This document shows, one piece after another, positions 23,161 through 35,460 of a stretch of 64,000 bases of DNA. Made by a program: the position numbers and the translations under genes. The DNA is taken from NCBI RefSeq assembly GCF_023101765.2, contig NC_064215.1, forward strand, positions 2,418,001 through 2,482,000, read 5' to 3'. Each line of letters starts with the position of its first letter. The first letter of the stretch is position 1. Source of the stretch: Spodoptera frugiperda (Eukaryota > Arthropoda > Insecta > Lepidoptera > Noctuidae). The notes under the pieces are model-generated. The model was not told the DNA's origin, did not search any database, and saw only the letters and a program-made list of their open reading frames with translations.

Positions 23161-24481
23161 TTACCTTACCAAAGACGAGAATAGTCATTAGCTTGTTATC
23201 CCTCTTTAAAAAATAAACATGGAGATTATATCAAACTCCTCTTATGTAAAGGCCTAAAGTCTAGCAATGGGCTGTTACAGGCTGTTGAAATTGATACCGA
23301 ATAACTTACTTGACTGACCATACCTGACTCAAATCTTGATAGTTTGAAATACCAACGGTTTTATGTGTTAGAAGACGTTTGGAGCGTAGAAATACTCAAC
23401 ACCTATGTACGTGCTATGAATTTGTTAGTATTAGATTTTGTGTGTGTGGTGTTATTTTTACTAACTTTTTTTGTCTAAGTAGTAAATTGTGTGAGGTGTG
23501 ATGTGTTTTGGCTAGTGACTAGTAAACGGATCTACGGTTTCGGGGGTTTTTCTAAGAGAAATTATCATTTGTATTGACGTCTGGATTTTTTTAGTCTTTT
23601 TCCTTAACGGTAAAACTAACAGTACAAAAGTATTGATGAAATTGTAATATTATGAGGTCGTAGACGTAATTTCATACTTCGCCATAATTGATACCTAGTA
23701 TCCGACCACGGAAGATCCTCTCTTGCTTTGACGGCTTTCGATATAAGTCTATTGTGGGATCGATGTCTTATCGTGCCAAGAGAGCAAGGGAATAGAGACT
23801 GCACCAGAGTTTGTGCACATACTGTTGTACTTTGAAGATCTGGCTAAAATGAAACTCGGTTAGGTATACATTAATATGATTGATATTTTGATCACATAAC
23901 ACTAAATCGTAACATTGTATCGAATCATAGTTTATGGGTCTCACGCTCCGAATTAATTTAAAATAAATCTTTTTTAGTAACTTTTATTTACTCAAATCTC
24001 CATTGGTCAGTAGCCCATAAAACTAGCAAAGCCATTTATTAAGGTTTTTAATCAATGTCTCTATGGTGTTTGAAGAATATAAATTAGTGTAAAAAGCAGT
24101 AAAAGTTTAAACAGTATAGATTTATTGGACTAGACGTTTTTGGGTTTAAGATTGAGGAAAATGTAGTTTGTCAGCTTAGGTAGGTGGTCCCAACTATGCA
24201 ACAACAAGTTACTCATCCAAAATTATAAAAAATCGGCCAGTAATGCGAGTGTTTAACAGCAGCAAAGACATACAAGACAGTATAAAGTATATTTGTTACC
24301 AAACTTACTCTTTCCACGGGTGTCATAAGAGTCGATTTAAACTTACACTAAGCACCACCTACATGGATGGATGGAAAGCAAGAGGCAATCAAACATATTA
24401 GGTAATAATATATATTGAACTGTGTGAGGCTAGGAGGCTGTCGTTGGGCGAATAGATCAAGGGTCTGATGCAGAAGGCAGG
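23161..24481. other. Intergenic, one unassigned repeat phrase
   Basis: No gene. At 23215-23290 GGAGATTATATCAAACTCCTC leads to CTAGCAATGGGCTGTTACAG. A related arrangement at 33258-33330 suggests a dispersed repeat of unknown type. Confidence 0.4.
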
Positions 24482-24600
24482 TAATAAATGACGAAAACTA
24501 GCCGTTTCATACAAAAATGTAATTTTAGAGGATTTTTATTAAATATATGGTATAATACTAATAAATGACGAAAACTAGACGTTTCAAACAAATACTTCTG
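24482..24600. repeat. Local direct duplication
   Basis: TAATAAATGACGAAAACTAG occurs at about 24482 and again about 80 bp downstream, each followed by a closely similar (C/A)CGTTTCA(T/A)ACAAA. A short segmental duplication with diverged spacer. Confidence 0.7.
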
Positions 24601-25023
24601 TATACCCTGCCATTCATATATCTATCCTTAAGTATTTTAATATATTATTTCCTAATAACGTTCTAATGACATTATAAATAATACTGATATGACGAAATGT
24701 ACGCCAATTATTTTCATATTATTATCTGTTCCTACCTAAAGGTTTGCTGTGACATTTTACAAACATGACCTTTGGCAGCTCACGCTGGTAGCCGCCGTGG
24801 GAGAGATCATACTATCAGAAGGCGTGGTTTTAGAGTAGTACAGGTGACTGGCTAATTACCATAAATACCATCACGTCTGAACCTGTGCGTAGAATTGGGC
24901 AATTCTTCTTCTTCAAACAACTCTTTGAATATCCCCAAAAATCTAAGACTCGTCAGGATTTTCCTTACTTTGATTGTATGTGTATACAATCTTATACAAT
25001 TTAAAATTCAGGGATTGAATCCT

Positions 25024-25120
25024 CCGGAGCTGCTACTAATGTGGTGGTTTTTAGTCAGTAGGTAAGACTCTTACACTCCCTGTCGCCTCATCCAAGGTGA
25101 AAAGTCATTAGATGAAATAC
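25024..25120 (+). mobile_element. Family B SINE, decayed
   Basis: Retains CTCCGGAGCTGC, TGGTGGTTTTTAGTCAGTA, CTCTTACACTCCCTGTCGCC and CAAGGTGAAAAGTCATTAGA in order. Old copy without a clear tail. Confidence 0.6.
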
Positions 25121-25945
25121 ACCTTCCAAAAACATGGCGTTGAATCCCGATAGCAGATAGGGGTCTTCTGTACATACCAATTTAAGGAATGTTAGGTACA
25201 GTAACAAAGAACAACAAGCTTAGATAATTCAAAAGGACCTTAATATTATTGTTGATTTGACAAAAGACTCGTTGAAAGAAAAATCAAGTTGAAAACACTG
25301 AAAAACTGCACAGTTACCTATAAAAATCATTGATGGAGTACCCTAATATTTTACAGCTTACAGCCAGCTGGCGCATCACTACAAACCAACAAACGATAAA
25401 TCATTCGAAAATTGAAAATTACAAAGTCATTAAAACGTTGACAATGGCGAACATTCAGTAAAAACTATAAAATTAATGTAGACGTTTACGATGCCCCATT
25501 AATACACGGATGTGTGTTATCATAGTTACAATAATAATATGTTTTTGGTTATTTTCGACTTTTCGAGTTCAAAGTCGTATATTTCTATTAATTTATTTGA
25601 CACTGGTTGTATTAAACTGAGTTTCGTTTTACGTAGGCTCTGCTCAACTCTGCTGTGTTTTGAATGAAAAATAGTTTTTATGGTGACTTTTATATAGATG
25701 CTCATTGACTCAAACGGAAATATAGAAATGTGTGTGTGTTCTTGGTTGTATAATTGCCTACCAGTATATGTATAAGACGCAATAGGAAACGAATACATTG
25801 TGTCTCGCGTAGATCTGCGTTCTGGCACACCATGGGTTAAGTGCTGTTTCTAGATATTGGTTGGGGTTTAAGTATTAATCACCAGCTTGCTCTATTTAGG
25901 GTTTGAGCATTGATCACCACGCTTGCTCAATTAGAAATTATATTA
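25121..25945. other. Intergenic, with a 100-codon minus frame
   Basis: A minus frame at 25526-25828 runs 100 codons, is basic and Ile/Ser-rich, and shows no recognised domain. I do not call it a gene. At 25870-25930 a phrase ending CACC.GCTTGCTC occurs twice in tandem. Confidence 0.3.
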
Positions 25946-26110
25946 TCCCAGGTTTCCTCACGATGTTTTCCTTTACTATTTGTGAGTGATGTCTAAATAA
26001 TATAACTCGGAAAAAATCACATTGGTACTTGCCATTGGTAAGTTTCGAAAACACACCTTCATGCATGAGGACGGCGAGGCGTCTTAAAACCTCAGGGCCT
26101 CATAATGGCA
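25946..26110 (-). mobile_element. Family E tRNA-derived SINE, decayed
   Basis: Plus-strand words CAGGTTTCCTCACGATGTTT and TCACATTGGTACTTGCC lead to a reverse-oriented tRNA-like head near 26060-26105. A better preserved relative at 37695-37807 has the same order. Box B is damaged here. Confidence 0.65.
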
Positions 26111-26595
26111 TGTGTTACAGTTTCAATAAATTCTTTTGCACTAGCACAACAGCTAATTCGTAAAGCTTAGTCATAATGTTTGTGATAGAGATAGTTTGCT
26201 TTAAAGCATAAAACTGTCATGGAAATCCTCTCCTATCCTATTTTCTTACATTCACGCCACAAAAACTGTTTCTAAAACCTCTCACGACCACAATATTATT
26301 CCTGGCTTTACTACGAGCGGTAATAAAGCTATTTCTCACTATCAAAGAGCTTAGAAAAAACATTTTTTTTATACTAAATAAATCACGGAACCCATAAACG
26401 TAATCTAAATCTGATAACGAATAAAAATACTTGCTAAAAGATCTCAATAAACAAGTCATAAAATGACTATCAAGAATCAAGACACTATTTTATTTATAAA
26501 ACCCAAGCAAACGTTTTGAAACATGAAGTTTTCTCTATAAATACCTAATCAGCCAATTTACATTGACCCTTCCAGATCTGAAGTCATTTTTATTT

Positions 26596-26981
26596 ACCGC
26601 CATACCTAGAGTCATTTAATGGTTACTTAAACTGGTCCTTTTTTTAACGGGGAAAATCATCCAATGTCTTGTTCCGCCTTGGGCGAGGCGAGAAGGAGTG
26701 AGTCTCCTTCTGACTAAAAACCACCCCGTTCCTACTTCTACCTTTCGAGCCGGAGCTCCGGTAAATCCGCTGGGTAGTCGGCAGCTCCGGTTCAGATCAG
26801 ATGTCAGCCCTACTGGACCCATCTATGGTGGTCTGATGGCTCTTTAAGTACGCACGGGTCTGGTTCTGGTCGGGCGATGAGCTACCCTTGTACTTAAACC
26901 AGCCCTTAGCAATTGTTTTCGGAATAAAATCGTTACTAAGCAACAGTTTAAGTAATCATTAAACGTCTCTGGGTACGGCAA
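26596..26981. mobile_element. Near-palindromic MITE, copy 2, interrupted
   Basis: Left part 26596-26632 (CCGCCATACCTAGAGTCATT onward) and right part from 26891 (TTAAACCAGCCCTTAGCAAT to GTCTCTGGGTACGGCA) together make one MITE like those at 5321 and 48651. A family B SINE split it. Confidence 0.85.
26633..26890 (-). mobile_element. Family B SINE nested in a MITE, 9-bp TSD
   Basis: A 258-bp long-form family B copy flanked by TACTTAAAC at 26624-26632 and 26891-26899. The flanking halves join into an intact MITE, so both the empty site and the relative age are clear: MITE first, SINE second. A-run at the left end, hence minus orientation. Confidence 0.87.
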
Positions 26982-28726
26982 TAAGAGATTAGTTACAGCT
27001 ATGAAAGATTTGGGAGGTTAACTTATTTTGGTCATGCTCATGATTGTCCAAGTTTTAAGAGCTGTATAGTGGTAGTAAAAGATTTAAATAGAAAATAGAC
27101 TGTAGGACTGTTTAACGACCGTGTAGTCCCTAACAGGGCGATGGAACGTATTTGGTTATAGTAAGTAGGTGAAAGTGAAGTGCTTGTGTGTAATAAAGTT
27201 TATTGTGTACTAAATGGCAGCATGTGAATGCAACGCATACGTTTTACAGTGTGGTAACTCCGTTTTAAACGTGTTTGTGTATTTTATGGATTTCTAAGTT
27301 CCATTTTATGTTAGTTGAATTGATGTGGAATTAAATTACGCTTAGAAAAATCTTTGTTGCTGCTGTAAAAGTCGATTTAAAGCCACAAATGGCAAACACC
27401 ATGAAGTATGAGTATGACGAATATCGGTGCAGTAGTTTTTGATATTGTAAGTATCTACATATAATTCCTAAGATAAAGAAGACTTGATTGCAAGATATAT
27501 GGCAAAAACAGCGATTCCATTTACTTCAAATAAACACTAAATTCGATTTCAAACTTTCGAATTTGTATCGTAAATCGAAGCTTACCTAAACGGGACGATT
27601 TCCATTCGATTTTTATCAACTGATGCATTCGATTATGGAATTCGGTATCGTAAATCGTGGATGTGCCTGGGGTATCGAGTACTCGGATAATTTCCGAAGC
27701 AATTCGTTTGACAGGTGCCTCGAGCTATCGCATTACTTTGGCGCATGTCTTTATTCGAAGTGGAAGGTAAAGGAGTATCTTCTTGTAGGGAAACAAACTG
27801 AAATAGTAGTATGAGTCGATTGTGTAAAAATTATATATGAAAGAGATAGGATAGGAAAGGTAGTAGATACAGGTAGTGAAAGGGATTTCGAGAAAGGAAA
27901 AGATGAAATGAGATGAGATAGAAAAGTAGATACCTAAGATAACCAGTCAAATGTCTTACTTGTTGGCGCTTCTGTAGAAAAAGGATTTTTCTGTATACAT
28001 ACATAACTAAATTAAGTACGGTAATTAATTATCGTAATTTGCTTTTTTATTTTAAAACTATATGAATATTGTTTTTAAAATTGTCAAAGTAAGAAGTTGG
28101 TCAAAAGGATCACAATGCATTCAGTTCGACTTTTCGAATTCGCCCATTTATGACTGCGGCGCCATCTACTTAAAACATTAAAAAAACGCATTACTCGGCT
28201 CTATAATTTTCGAAAGTTCCTTTTGGTTTCCCTAGGGGAAAATGGGACCCTCTCGAGAGTAGATATAAACATAGTACTTCCTCCTTTTTTGAAGTCGGTA
28301 AAACCAGTACATGTGTACTCCATATCTTTATACTCCATGATTCGATCTACCTTTAGTGTTGACTTGACCGTAATATTATTTTCCTTTTGTTGCAAAAAGC
28401 GGCATTATTTGTAAGACTTTATAGTACTTTGTTCGATGTGTTTATTTGTTTGTTTGTGAGTGTTGTTCTCGTATTTTAGACTCCTTCCACCTTTCTGTGG
28501 GTGGATTTTAAGGTTTATTTACTGGCTTTATATTGCATATATGAGTTTACTTTGTATGTACGGTATATGTTACATTTTATCGAAATAACTTGGGTACATA
28601 GTCATACGTTGAATCAGTTTAGCTGGTGATGAGTCCATGTTATGGGATCAAAATTTTACATATACGAGATGACAGTCTACGTCTTCTAATTTAAAATGAT
28701 TTTTGTTTGTCTCCATTTTTAACCAG
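26982..28726. other. Intergenic, TCG-rich patch
   Basis: No supported gene. At 27540-27790 the base composition changes; TCG words cluster and GTATCGTAAATCG occurs at about 27567 and 27649. A 63-codon plus frame (27623-27814) crosses an AAG|GTAAAG donor-like site near 27768, so an exon cannot be excluded. Confidence 0.3.
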
Positions 28727-28848
28727 GGCTACCGCTTGAAAATCAGGCTGTAGGAACGGAGTGGTTTTTAGTCAGTAAGATTCTGACACTCCCTTTCACC
28801 CAATACGGGAGAAGTTATTGGATAATTGCCCCCCCCCCCCTTAAAAAG
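28727..28848 (+). mobile_element. Family B SINE, partial, with poly-C
   Basis: GCTTGAAAATCAGGCTGTAG, GAACGGAGTGGTTTTTAGTC and the tail AGAAGTTATTGGATAATTG are followed by a C-run (about 28828-28840) and TTAAAAA. The C-run replaces the usual short C stretch before the A tail and has expanded. Confidence 0.75.
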
Positions 28849-29160
28849 ATATTTCTTTTCAAAAACGTAGACACATTACACTGATCCTGAATGACCGGTG
28901 GATAGTGGTTATGTTAAAAGAAAAATAAACAGCAATCTTTAAATGATGACAGATAATCTGAAATACTGTCTTATATTATAACAAAATATCATACAGGAGG
29001 TACATCTAAATCAATATGAAAAGCAAATAGAAAATAGCACCCATAAAGAACCCTATCCTTAACAATAGAACTTGTAACCAGTACACAACAAAACTTTACT
29101 TTCATTTCAACCCAAACCTCAGCGTACACTATGACAGCTTGATAACAGTATTGCGTACAG

Positions 29161-29265
29161 GCACGTCGGGTTCGGGAGCAATCGGACGCGCTCGTGACGG
29201 CTCGTGTCATTACGCCTGCGCCGCCACAGACCGGGTCGTGCGCACCCGTTTCGGGCGTTACGATT
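29161..29265 (+). other. GC-rich exon-like segment, 105 nt
   Basis: A sharply GC- and CpG-rich block in AT-rich DNA, preceded by TTGCGTACAG and followed by GTAAGT at 29266-29271. Two plus frames are open: phase 0-0 (35 codons, with VTARVITPAPPQTGSCAPV) and the third frame (GSCHYACAATDRVVRTRFG). The minus strand is open too. I cannot identify the product. It may be one coding exon of a gene with large introns, or a CpG-rich regulatory block. Confidence 0.3.
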
Positions 29266-29640
29266 GTAAGTACGCGTGTATTAGGGCTGACCAAACTTTT
29301 TATTGTTATTAAAAATGAACTTGGGACTTATAAATCCGTGACATTTTGATTTTTGATCGACTGAATAATGGATCATCAAGATGATAATTATTGTCATCAT
29401 CAATAGTGTCTAACGCTTTTAGCAGCTCAATGCCAGACTATTGGAGTCCATTAGATAAGGGGGTTTACCATAATTAAAACCATACGGTTTATGTATAAAA
29501 GAGTACTATTAAACATGTAATTCCTTATAAGAGTATTGCGGTGGAAACAAATGCATTTTCTTCTGCAGTCAATACGTGACAAATGAATAAATAGTATCCA
29601 GCCAATCTATGTCAATCTCTCTCAATGACTATTAAAATTA

Positions 29641-29925
29641 TTACTCACAACAATCTTCAAAAATCTTTTCAAACCCAACCCTACTGCGAGCCCAACGATC
29701 ACTGACCATAACTGTCAAAATCGTGCACACAACTATTAATATTGTTGCATGGCATATAGGGGAGATAATTGCTTGCATATTACCCATTGTTATTGCGGTA
29801 TTATTTGTTGGGTGTACTAATGTTTCACTGTGAACGTTTTGATAAATTACCGTAGGTATTCTAATGATATGTAAGACACGAAGTATTTTGACCTTTTGAC
29901 TTAGATTGGTTCTGTTATAGGCCAC
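29641..29925 (-). other. Exon-like ORF, both strands open
   Basis: Minus frame of 94 codons with a hydrophobic segment (ISPICHATILIVVCTILTVM) and a GTGAGT donor-like site at 29648-29643. On the plus strand an overlapping frame to the TGA near 29831 also encodes a hydrophobic segment (EIIACILPIVIAVLFVG). One strand may carry a membrane-protein exon; sequence alone does not decide. Confidence 0.2.
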
Positions 29926-30192
29926 CTATAATTGGCTGTGGGTAATAATTAATACAATTGTGACATGCTACTTGATATGTCTATTATACGACCAGTATAG
30001 AGTGACCTATGTCCTTAGGTTATGGATTTCCTAACAAATGTCGCGCTTAATAGTCAGAGAAGGTTATGTATTTTTCTGGTGATCACTTAAAACACGCTGA
30101 AGTCAAGGGCAGTTGACTAGGTACTGAAGTTTAGTTATCTTCTACATAAGTAGGTTTTAAATAATCCCCATGATTGGTCGGCTTGTTGGAAG

Positions 30193-30516
30193 TTACAGTT
30201 TAAACAGTTCATGTTCAATGATTTCCGTCAAAAATGCAATACATGACTGTCGATAATTCAAATCTTCGATGGCTAATGATGGCTGCGAAGACATCAGAGG
30301 GAAGAGATGATATGGAGACAAATTTAATGTACTTATTCCTATCTGTCGTAAGTACACAGTGAAGACGGTGGTTGCTGTTGCCCATACATCACTATCTACA
30401 CTTTGAGCACGAAGATTTGCTAGTCGTACCCAACATTTCGCTTGGACAAACCATAGTGTCTCTGTCGAAATCGGCGCTTGAATACCTTGCGCATGATTGG
30501 CTTCGAATTCAGTCAC
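30193..30516 (-). other. 107-codon ORF, function unknown
   Basis: One of the longest non-repeat frames outside the main gene. It begins MTEFEANHAQGIQAPIST and ends TEIIEHELFKL before TAA. No domain is recognised. The plus strand has a 49-codon frame here that meets a GTAAGT donor-like site near 30347. It could be an exon on either strand or chance. Confidence 0.22.
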
Positions 30517-31168
30517 TTTGTGGAAATAAACTATTATACGTGTAATTAAATATTGACGTGTAAAAGTGTTATTTTATAACCTATTTGCAAATAAATATCA
30601 TTTATCATTTATAAATAAGCGTAAAAAAATTGTAAATGCAACAGTACATAGCCTTCGTGAATTTCATAATATACACTTTAAAGATATTCTTTAGCTTTTT
30701 AAAGAATTAAAACATAATTTCTCAATCACCAGTTAATTTAGTGAGAAAACTATAAAAATAAAAACTCCTATAGATAATTTACGTTACAATATAACTTAGA
30801 ATGTCATTTTTATTTGCTAACCGTTTTGTAAGGTCGAGGTGGACTATAAAACTAAATATTATTATACTAGGTAGGCAGACATTTACCTATTTAAAATATT
30901 TTTATAGTTTTCACACAGAAGCTCGTTATTCACACGGAGTTTATTGTAAAATGTAAAGTGTTTCTTGATTTACTACTGAGCCAAATTTTTTTTTTCAGAT
31001 TTTATGACCATATTTATTCAAAAATATATCCCATTTATTTTTGTATTAAGTAGACATATGAGCAAGACGTTTTGACTTCGATTTTCGGATCACACCAAGC
31101 ATATTTGACCTTTTTATGGTTTTCAAAATTATGTTATGTTAAGTATGGAAATAAGAAGGCTATATGGC

Positions 31169-31310
31169 TTTTTTTCGAGAAGGAAAAATCATCCAATGAC
31201 TTTTTCCACCCGGATGAGGCGAGATGGAGTGTCAAACTCTTACTGACTAAAAATCACCCCGTTCCTACTGCTTTTGGAGCCCGGTAACCCGTTAGGCACT
31301 CCAGAGCTCC
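31169..31310 (-). mobile_element. Family B SINE, short form
   Basis: T-run and AGGAAAAATCATCCAATGAC at the left, GAGTGTCAAACTCTTACTGA in the middle, and CTCCAGAGCTCC at the right, the usual short-form boundary. Confidence 0.8.
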
Positions 31311-32601
31311 AACAATCGAACCTAGATTCTCATATTCAGCAACCGCATTTGTGATCATTAAATCAAAGAGTCATTTCAATCTATAATTGCCCTGTAATTT
31401 ATACCTTTGATAACTTAATTTATAACCAGAGATTTTCTCAAGCTAATTATACTAACTTAACTAACATAACTTCAGTTAAACTGTGGACTGAGTTTAACTT
31501 CATGCGTGGAAACAAGGTTTACTTTATTTATTCTAAGATTAAATACTAAAGATTAACTGTAGTTTATAACTTTGCCCTTTTGTACGGTAAAAATAGTTTT
31601 ATACGAGTATGAGATTTTAATACAATAGTTAAACGGTTTGTATTAAATAAGACGTTAAAGAAAATTATATGTATGTATTATGTGAGTTTTTTTTTTGAGG
31701 TTCGTTCAATGTCTTCTCTCGCCAAGGGTGCTTTTTTACCATGAGCTATGTAACTATGCCGCAAGGATGTAGCTAAGCTATGAAACTATGTGACCCTTTC
31801 CACTGATACTACGCTATATAGCGCTTCGACGAAGATGTGTCACTGCAAAGTAGTTGATGTAAGTACTCTCCTCTGCACATAGCTGCACCTCTCCATCTAT
31901 CTAGCATTGACCATACAGCACACATCCTTCCACATAAAAAAACATATCTTAGTTCAATCCGTTTTCACCAGTACTAAGCTATGAATATGACAACTGCGGG
32001 AAGTGTAGAGTAGCTGACCAATGCAACAGCGTCACCACCTACCGATAACATTTCTACACACCTCAAAAACCTTACAAAAAAACAACCGCATAACATATCC
32101 CCTCTAAATAACAGTTCATCAACCTCACTTATCAAGCTGATTGATCTACAAAAATCACCGATTTCGTCATACTTAGTTACTACTCATAGTAGTTTGTATG
32201 TTGTGTGTTATATTCTAAAGGTAATCTAATTTAATAGTGATGTGCTCAGTGCATGATGGATGCTAATGTGTAAACATTCGGGGATCACTATGCTCGGCGC
32301 TGCGTGTAATGCTTCTATGGTTTCTGTTGATTTAGATTTGCTGGATGTGGCTTGAGCGTAGTTGTTGAAATATTGTTTTTTAACTTTAAAGATAAAGATA
32401 TTATATAATGCTTAGACGTCCATACAGACTTCTGTCTGACATGATGATGATAAAAATGATTTTGGGATTTTATTATATTGTATTAGATTAGTTTAGTATT
32501 TGTTTCATTCATACTTGCAAATGGTGTGCAATTGATGTAATATTTTAATTTGGGGACAACGTACTTGCAGTTATTTTTGAAACTATTAACATTCATGCTT
32601 A
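31311..32601. other. Intergenic, small SINE scrap
   Basis: No gene. A family B scrap lies at 31688-31733 (TTTTTTTTGAGG then TCTTCTCTCGCCAAGG). From 31740 to 31860 the words AGCTATGTAACTATG and GCGCTTCGACGAAGATGTG form a repeat partly matched at 52745-52800. Confidence 0.4.
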
Positions 32602-32730
32602 TTTTTATGGAATAGGAGCTAATGAGCAGATCAGTCACCTGATGGTAAGCTGTCAGCGCCGCCCATGGACAGCCAGAAATGGCCGTCTTACCGGCCTTTT
32701 AAAAGTGAATACGCTTTTTTCTTGAAGGTT
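32602..32730 (-). mobile_element. Family A-related SINE (subfamily A2), partial
   Basis: CACCTGATGGTAAGCTGTCA, CGCCGCCCATGGACA and CGGCCTTTTAAAAGTGAATACGC match the layout at 47210-47425, a relative of family A with GGAATACGCT after the CCGGCCTTTT word. Confidence 0.7.
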
Positions 32731-33982
32731 CAAGATTTTCTGTTTTTTAAAGAGAAACACAATGCAATAGTAACAAACACAAAAAAAATATTATTTTTGC
32801 ACAAAATTCATTAATTCACATACAAAGTTGCACACAATTAATTGGATACTTAAAAAATACCTAAAAATATACAAAGTCACATCTAGCATCTATACGCCAG
32901 AGTTTTAGTAGAGGCAGCGACCCGCGATAGAGTCATTTCCTGATTCTGATGTCGCAACACAATGTGCCACGGCCGGTATATCGAAAGTTCTGACATGTTT
33001 ATTGGCCAGGTACATAAAATTAATGTGTTCGCAGGCAATAATATTATTTTTATACCATTTTTACTATACCAATGTATGTGGGAACGTCCAAAGTGGGTAG
33101 ATTTTATTAAGATTTCGTCGCTAGTCGCAAGGTCTCGTCGTTTTTAGTTTCGAAATTGTTTGTTTGTTTGTAAATAACGGTGTTGTAAGAGCCGACAAAG
33201 ATTAGCTGCGCTCTATGATAAATATGATCTTTTAAAATTGTGATCTCCAACACATCTGCCGTGTGTGGAGATTATGGCAATCCCTCTTATGTAGAGGAGG
33301 TTTACTACAGTCCAACAGTCTGGTGCTGGTTGTTGCTGATGATATAAAATGTTTTCTATTAAATACAGGATTATATCGTAAGTAGGTATGATTCAAAGAG
33401 AGATAAACTCGTATTTTTAACCGACTTCAAAAAAACTGTTGTTCTGTTTGTTAGTTTGACATGTATGTATTATTGTTTCGCGTTTGACGGAACCGATTGT
33501 GATGCGGTTTTCCGCATAGTATTTTTTAGACTTAGGAGAATGAAGAGAATAACGAAAATTGAATTGTTCTCCTTTTTTTAAGGTTTTGTCTTTAATAGTG
33601 ATCGATTTAAGATCTAATGATCAAGTAAATTTCTTCATTACAAATCTAAAATTACAGAACCCACCTAGCTAGATGATGTGTCGCCTTAACTACTCGTAAG
33701 AGACATAACTGAACCGAAGTAATAAGAAACCAGTATAAAATACCTCAGTTAAATATCTAGTAGTGGCCATATTTATAGGATCCTTCATTAGCTAATGTAA
33801 TCTGTGTAATCTGAGCTAGAATAGAATATGACTTCCTCTCGTCGGTTAAAAGGCACCGACTTTCGTTTTATTTGCAAATCATCTGCTTGGAGGAGCTTAG
33901 ATTATAGTACAGGTGTGTAGATTGATATATTTTATTGCAGTCGTGCGGATTGGCATATTTAGTTCAGTCGCTATACTTTTAT
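32731..33982. other. Intergenic
   Basis: No gene. 33258-33330 resembles the repeat at 23215-23290, and 33416-33440 holds AACCGACTTCAAAAAAACTG, a phrase common in moth dispersed repeats. A GC-richer patch at 32890-33000 has no convincing frame. Confidence 0.35.
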
Positions 33983-34231
33983 TTGTGGTATAAGTCGGTA
34001 AACGAGCGGACGGATCACCAGATGATAAGTAAACGCCGTCGCACCGAAATCCCAGGGACACGCTGATTCTTTGCCGGCCTTTTAGGGGTTAGGAATTTAT
34101 GGGTTGTTGAGGAAGATTCTGAAGTGGGGTAATTGGGCCTTCGGTAACTTCGCTCACACAACGCAAGCGTTGTTTCACGTTGGTTTTCCGTGAGGCCGTG
34201 GTATCACTTCGGTCGAGCTGACCCATATGTA
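33983..34231 (-). mobile_element. Family A SINE
   Basis: Contains GTATAAGTCGGTAAACGAGC, CTTCGGTAACTTCGCTCACA, the CGCAAGCGTTGTTTCACGT palindrome core, and GAGGCCGTGGTATCACTTCG. The extreme 5' end is cut after GAGCTGACCCAT. Confidence 0.85.
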
Positions 34232-35210
34232 CCAATAATAAATAATACATAAGCTGTGCAGTAAGCATAAAAATAATACACATTTCTATACGTGCCTACA
34301 TTTTTTATCTGAAACACGATGATATACTTTATGATAGCAACAGAGTAAACGAGGATGTGGCCGGTAGAGGCGATGCCTAATTCCGTATAATTCCAGCCTG
34401 TAGCCGTGACAAACGTGTTGCTACTGTCATGGTGGTAACATATTATAAACATTATGTGAAATTATACTTACATACGTGAGTCGGTTAAAAAGTTTATAAG
34501 TTGATGGTAATGCCCATTGGTTTCAATTTTAAGGCCTGTGAATGGAATAAGCGTTTGTGTTATATGTTTTTATTTATTTATTTAGCTCTTCATGTACATA
34601 AATGTGTACACAAGGTGAGGTTAATGCCGTAGGCATTTTCTACCAGCCAAACCTTTGGGTGATGCAGAGACAAACCAGTGGTAGGTGCATGTTTTATATA
34701 CATAGTTTGAGAGGAAAAAATTGTAACTAGTGCAAATCCTGGACCTATTACGATATCGGTGTCATCAAATTTTTGCATTAAATACCATACTTATTTTTCA
34801 AAAATATATCATCAAATTACTATACTGAATGAATGTATGATTTTGAGATATTCTATTAAACCAAATTGCACAGCTTTTACGTTTGAAGGCAATTAAATAC
34901 GTGATGTTTTTACACTTCAGGAATCACACTCGATAACTTTCTAATATAGATCCTTTACTGATCTATAGGATGTGAAAACCCATACAAAATAACATAATTA
35001 TCTAGTTAATAAAGTACTATAACTGTCCAAAATTGGTAGGTTATTGTTAAAGCGTCATGATGCGTGGTCCTATTGTTTGTTTCTTTGTTTGTGTTCATTA
35101 GGGCCTAGGACCCTCACATTGAATTAGAAAGCCAAGGAAACAAAAACTCATTTAAGTGGGAAGTATTTTTTCAAATGATACTGTTTGTAGTCCGATGTTG
35201 GTTGAGTTTG
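34232..35210. other. Intergenic with hydrophobic minus frame
   Basis: A minus frame at 34235-34452, outside the SINE, has two hydrophobic stretches (around LVYSVAIIKYIIVF) and a GACAG acceptor-like site near 34420. Another frame on the same strand is also open. No family is recognised, so this is not called as a gene. Confidence 0.2.
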
Positions 35211-35460
35211 TATTTTTGTATAGTATAAGCCGGTAAACAAACAGACGGATCACGTGATGGTAAGTAATTGCCGCCGCCCATGGTTAGAAATTTAAGGGTT
35301 GTTGGGGATATCAAGGATTGGGAAGATAAGGAAGGGGGGTTTAGGGTCCCCGGTAACCTCAATCACATAAAGAAACAGAAAGAAACAGGGTTTTACCTCG
35401 GTTTTCTGTGAGGCTGTGGTATCACTCATCGTGCCGAAGCATGGCTCTCCCTCGCTTAAA
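35211..35460 (-). mobile_element. Family A SINE, internally deleted
   Basis: TATAAGCCGGTAAACAAACA and GCCGCCGCCCATGG jump to TAAGGGTTGTTGGGGATA, missing the CACCCGAAACACCAG block. It ends with CATGGCTCTCCCTCGCTT. Confidence 0.82.
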
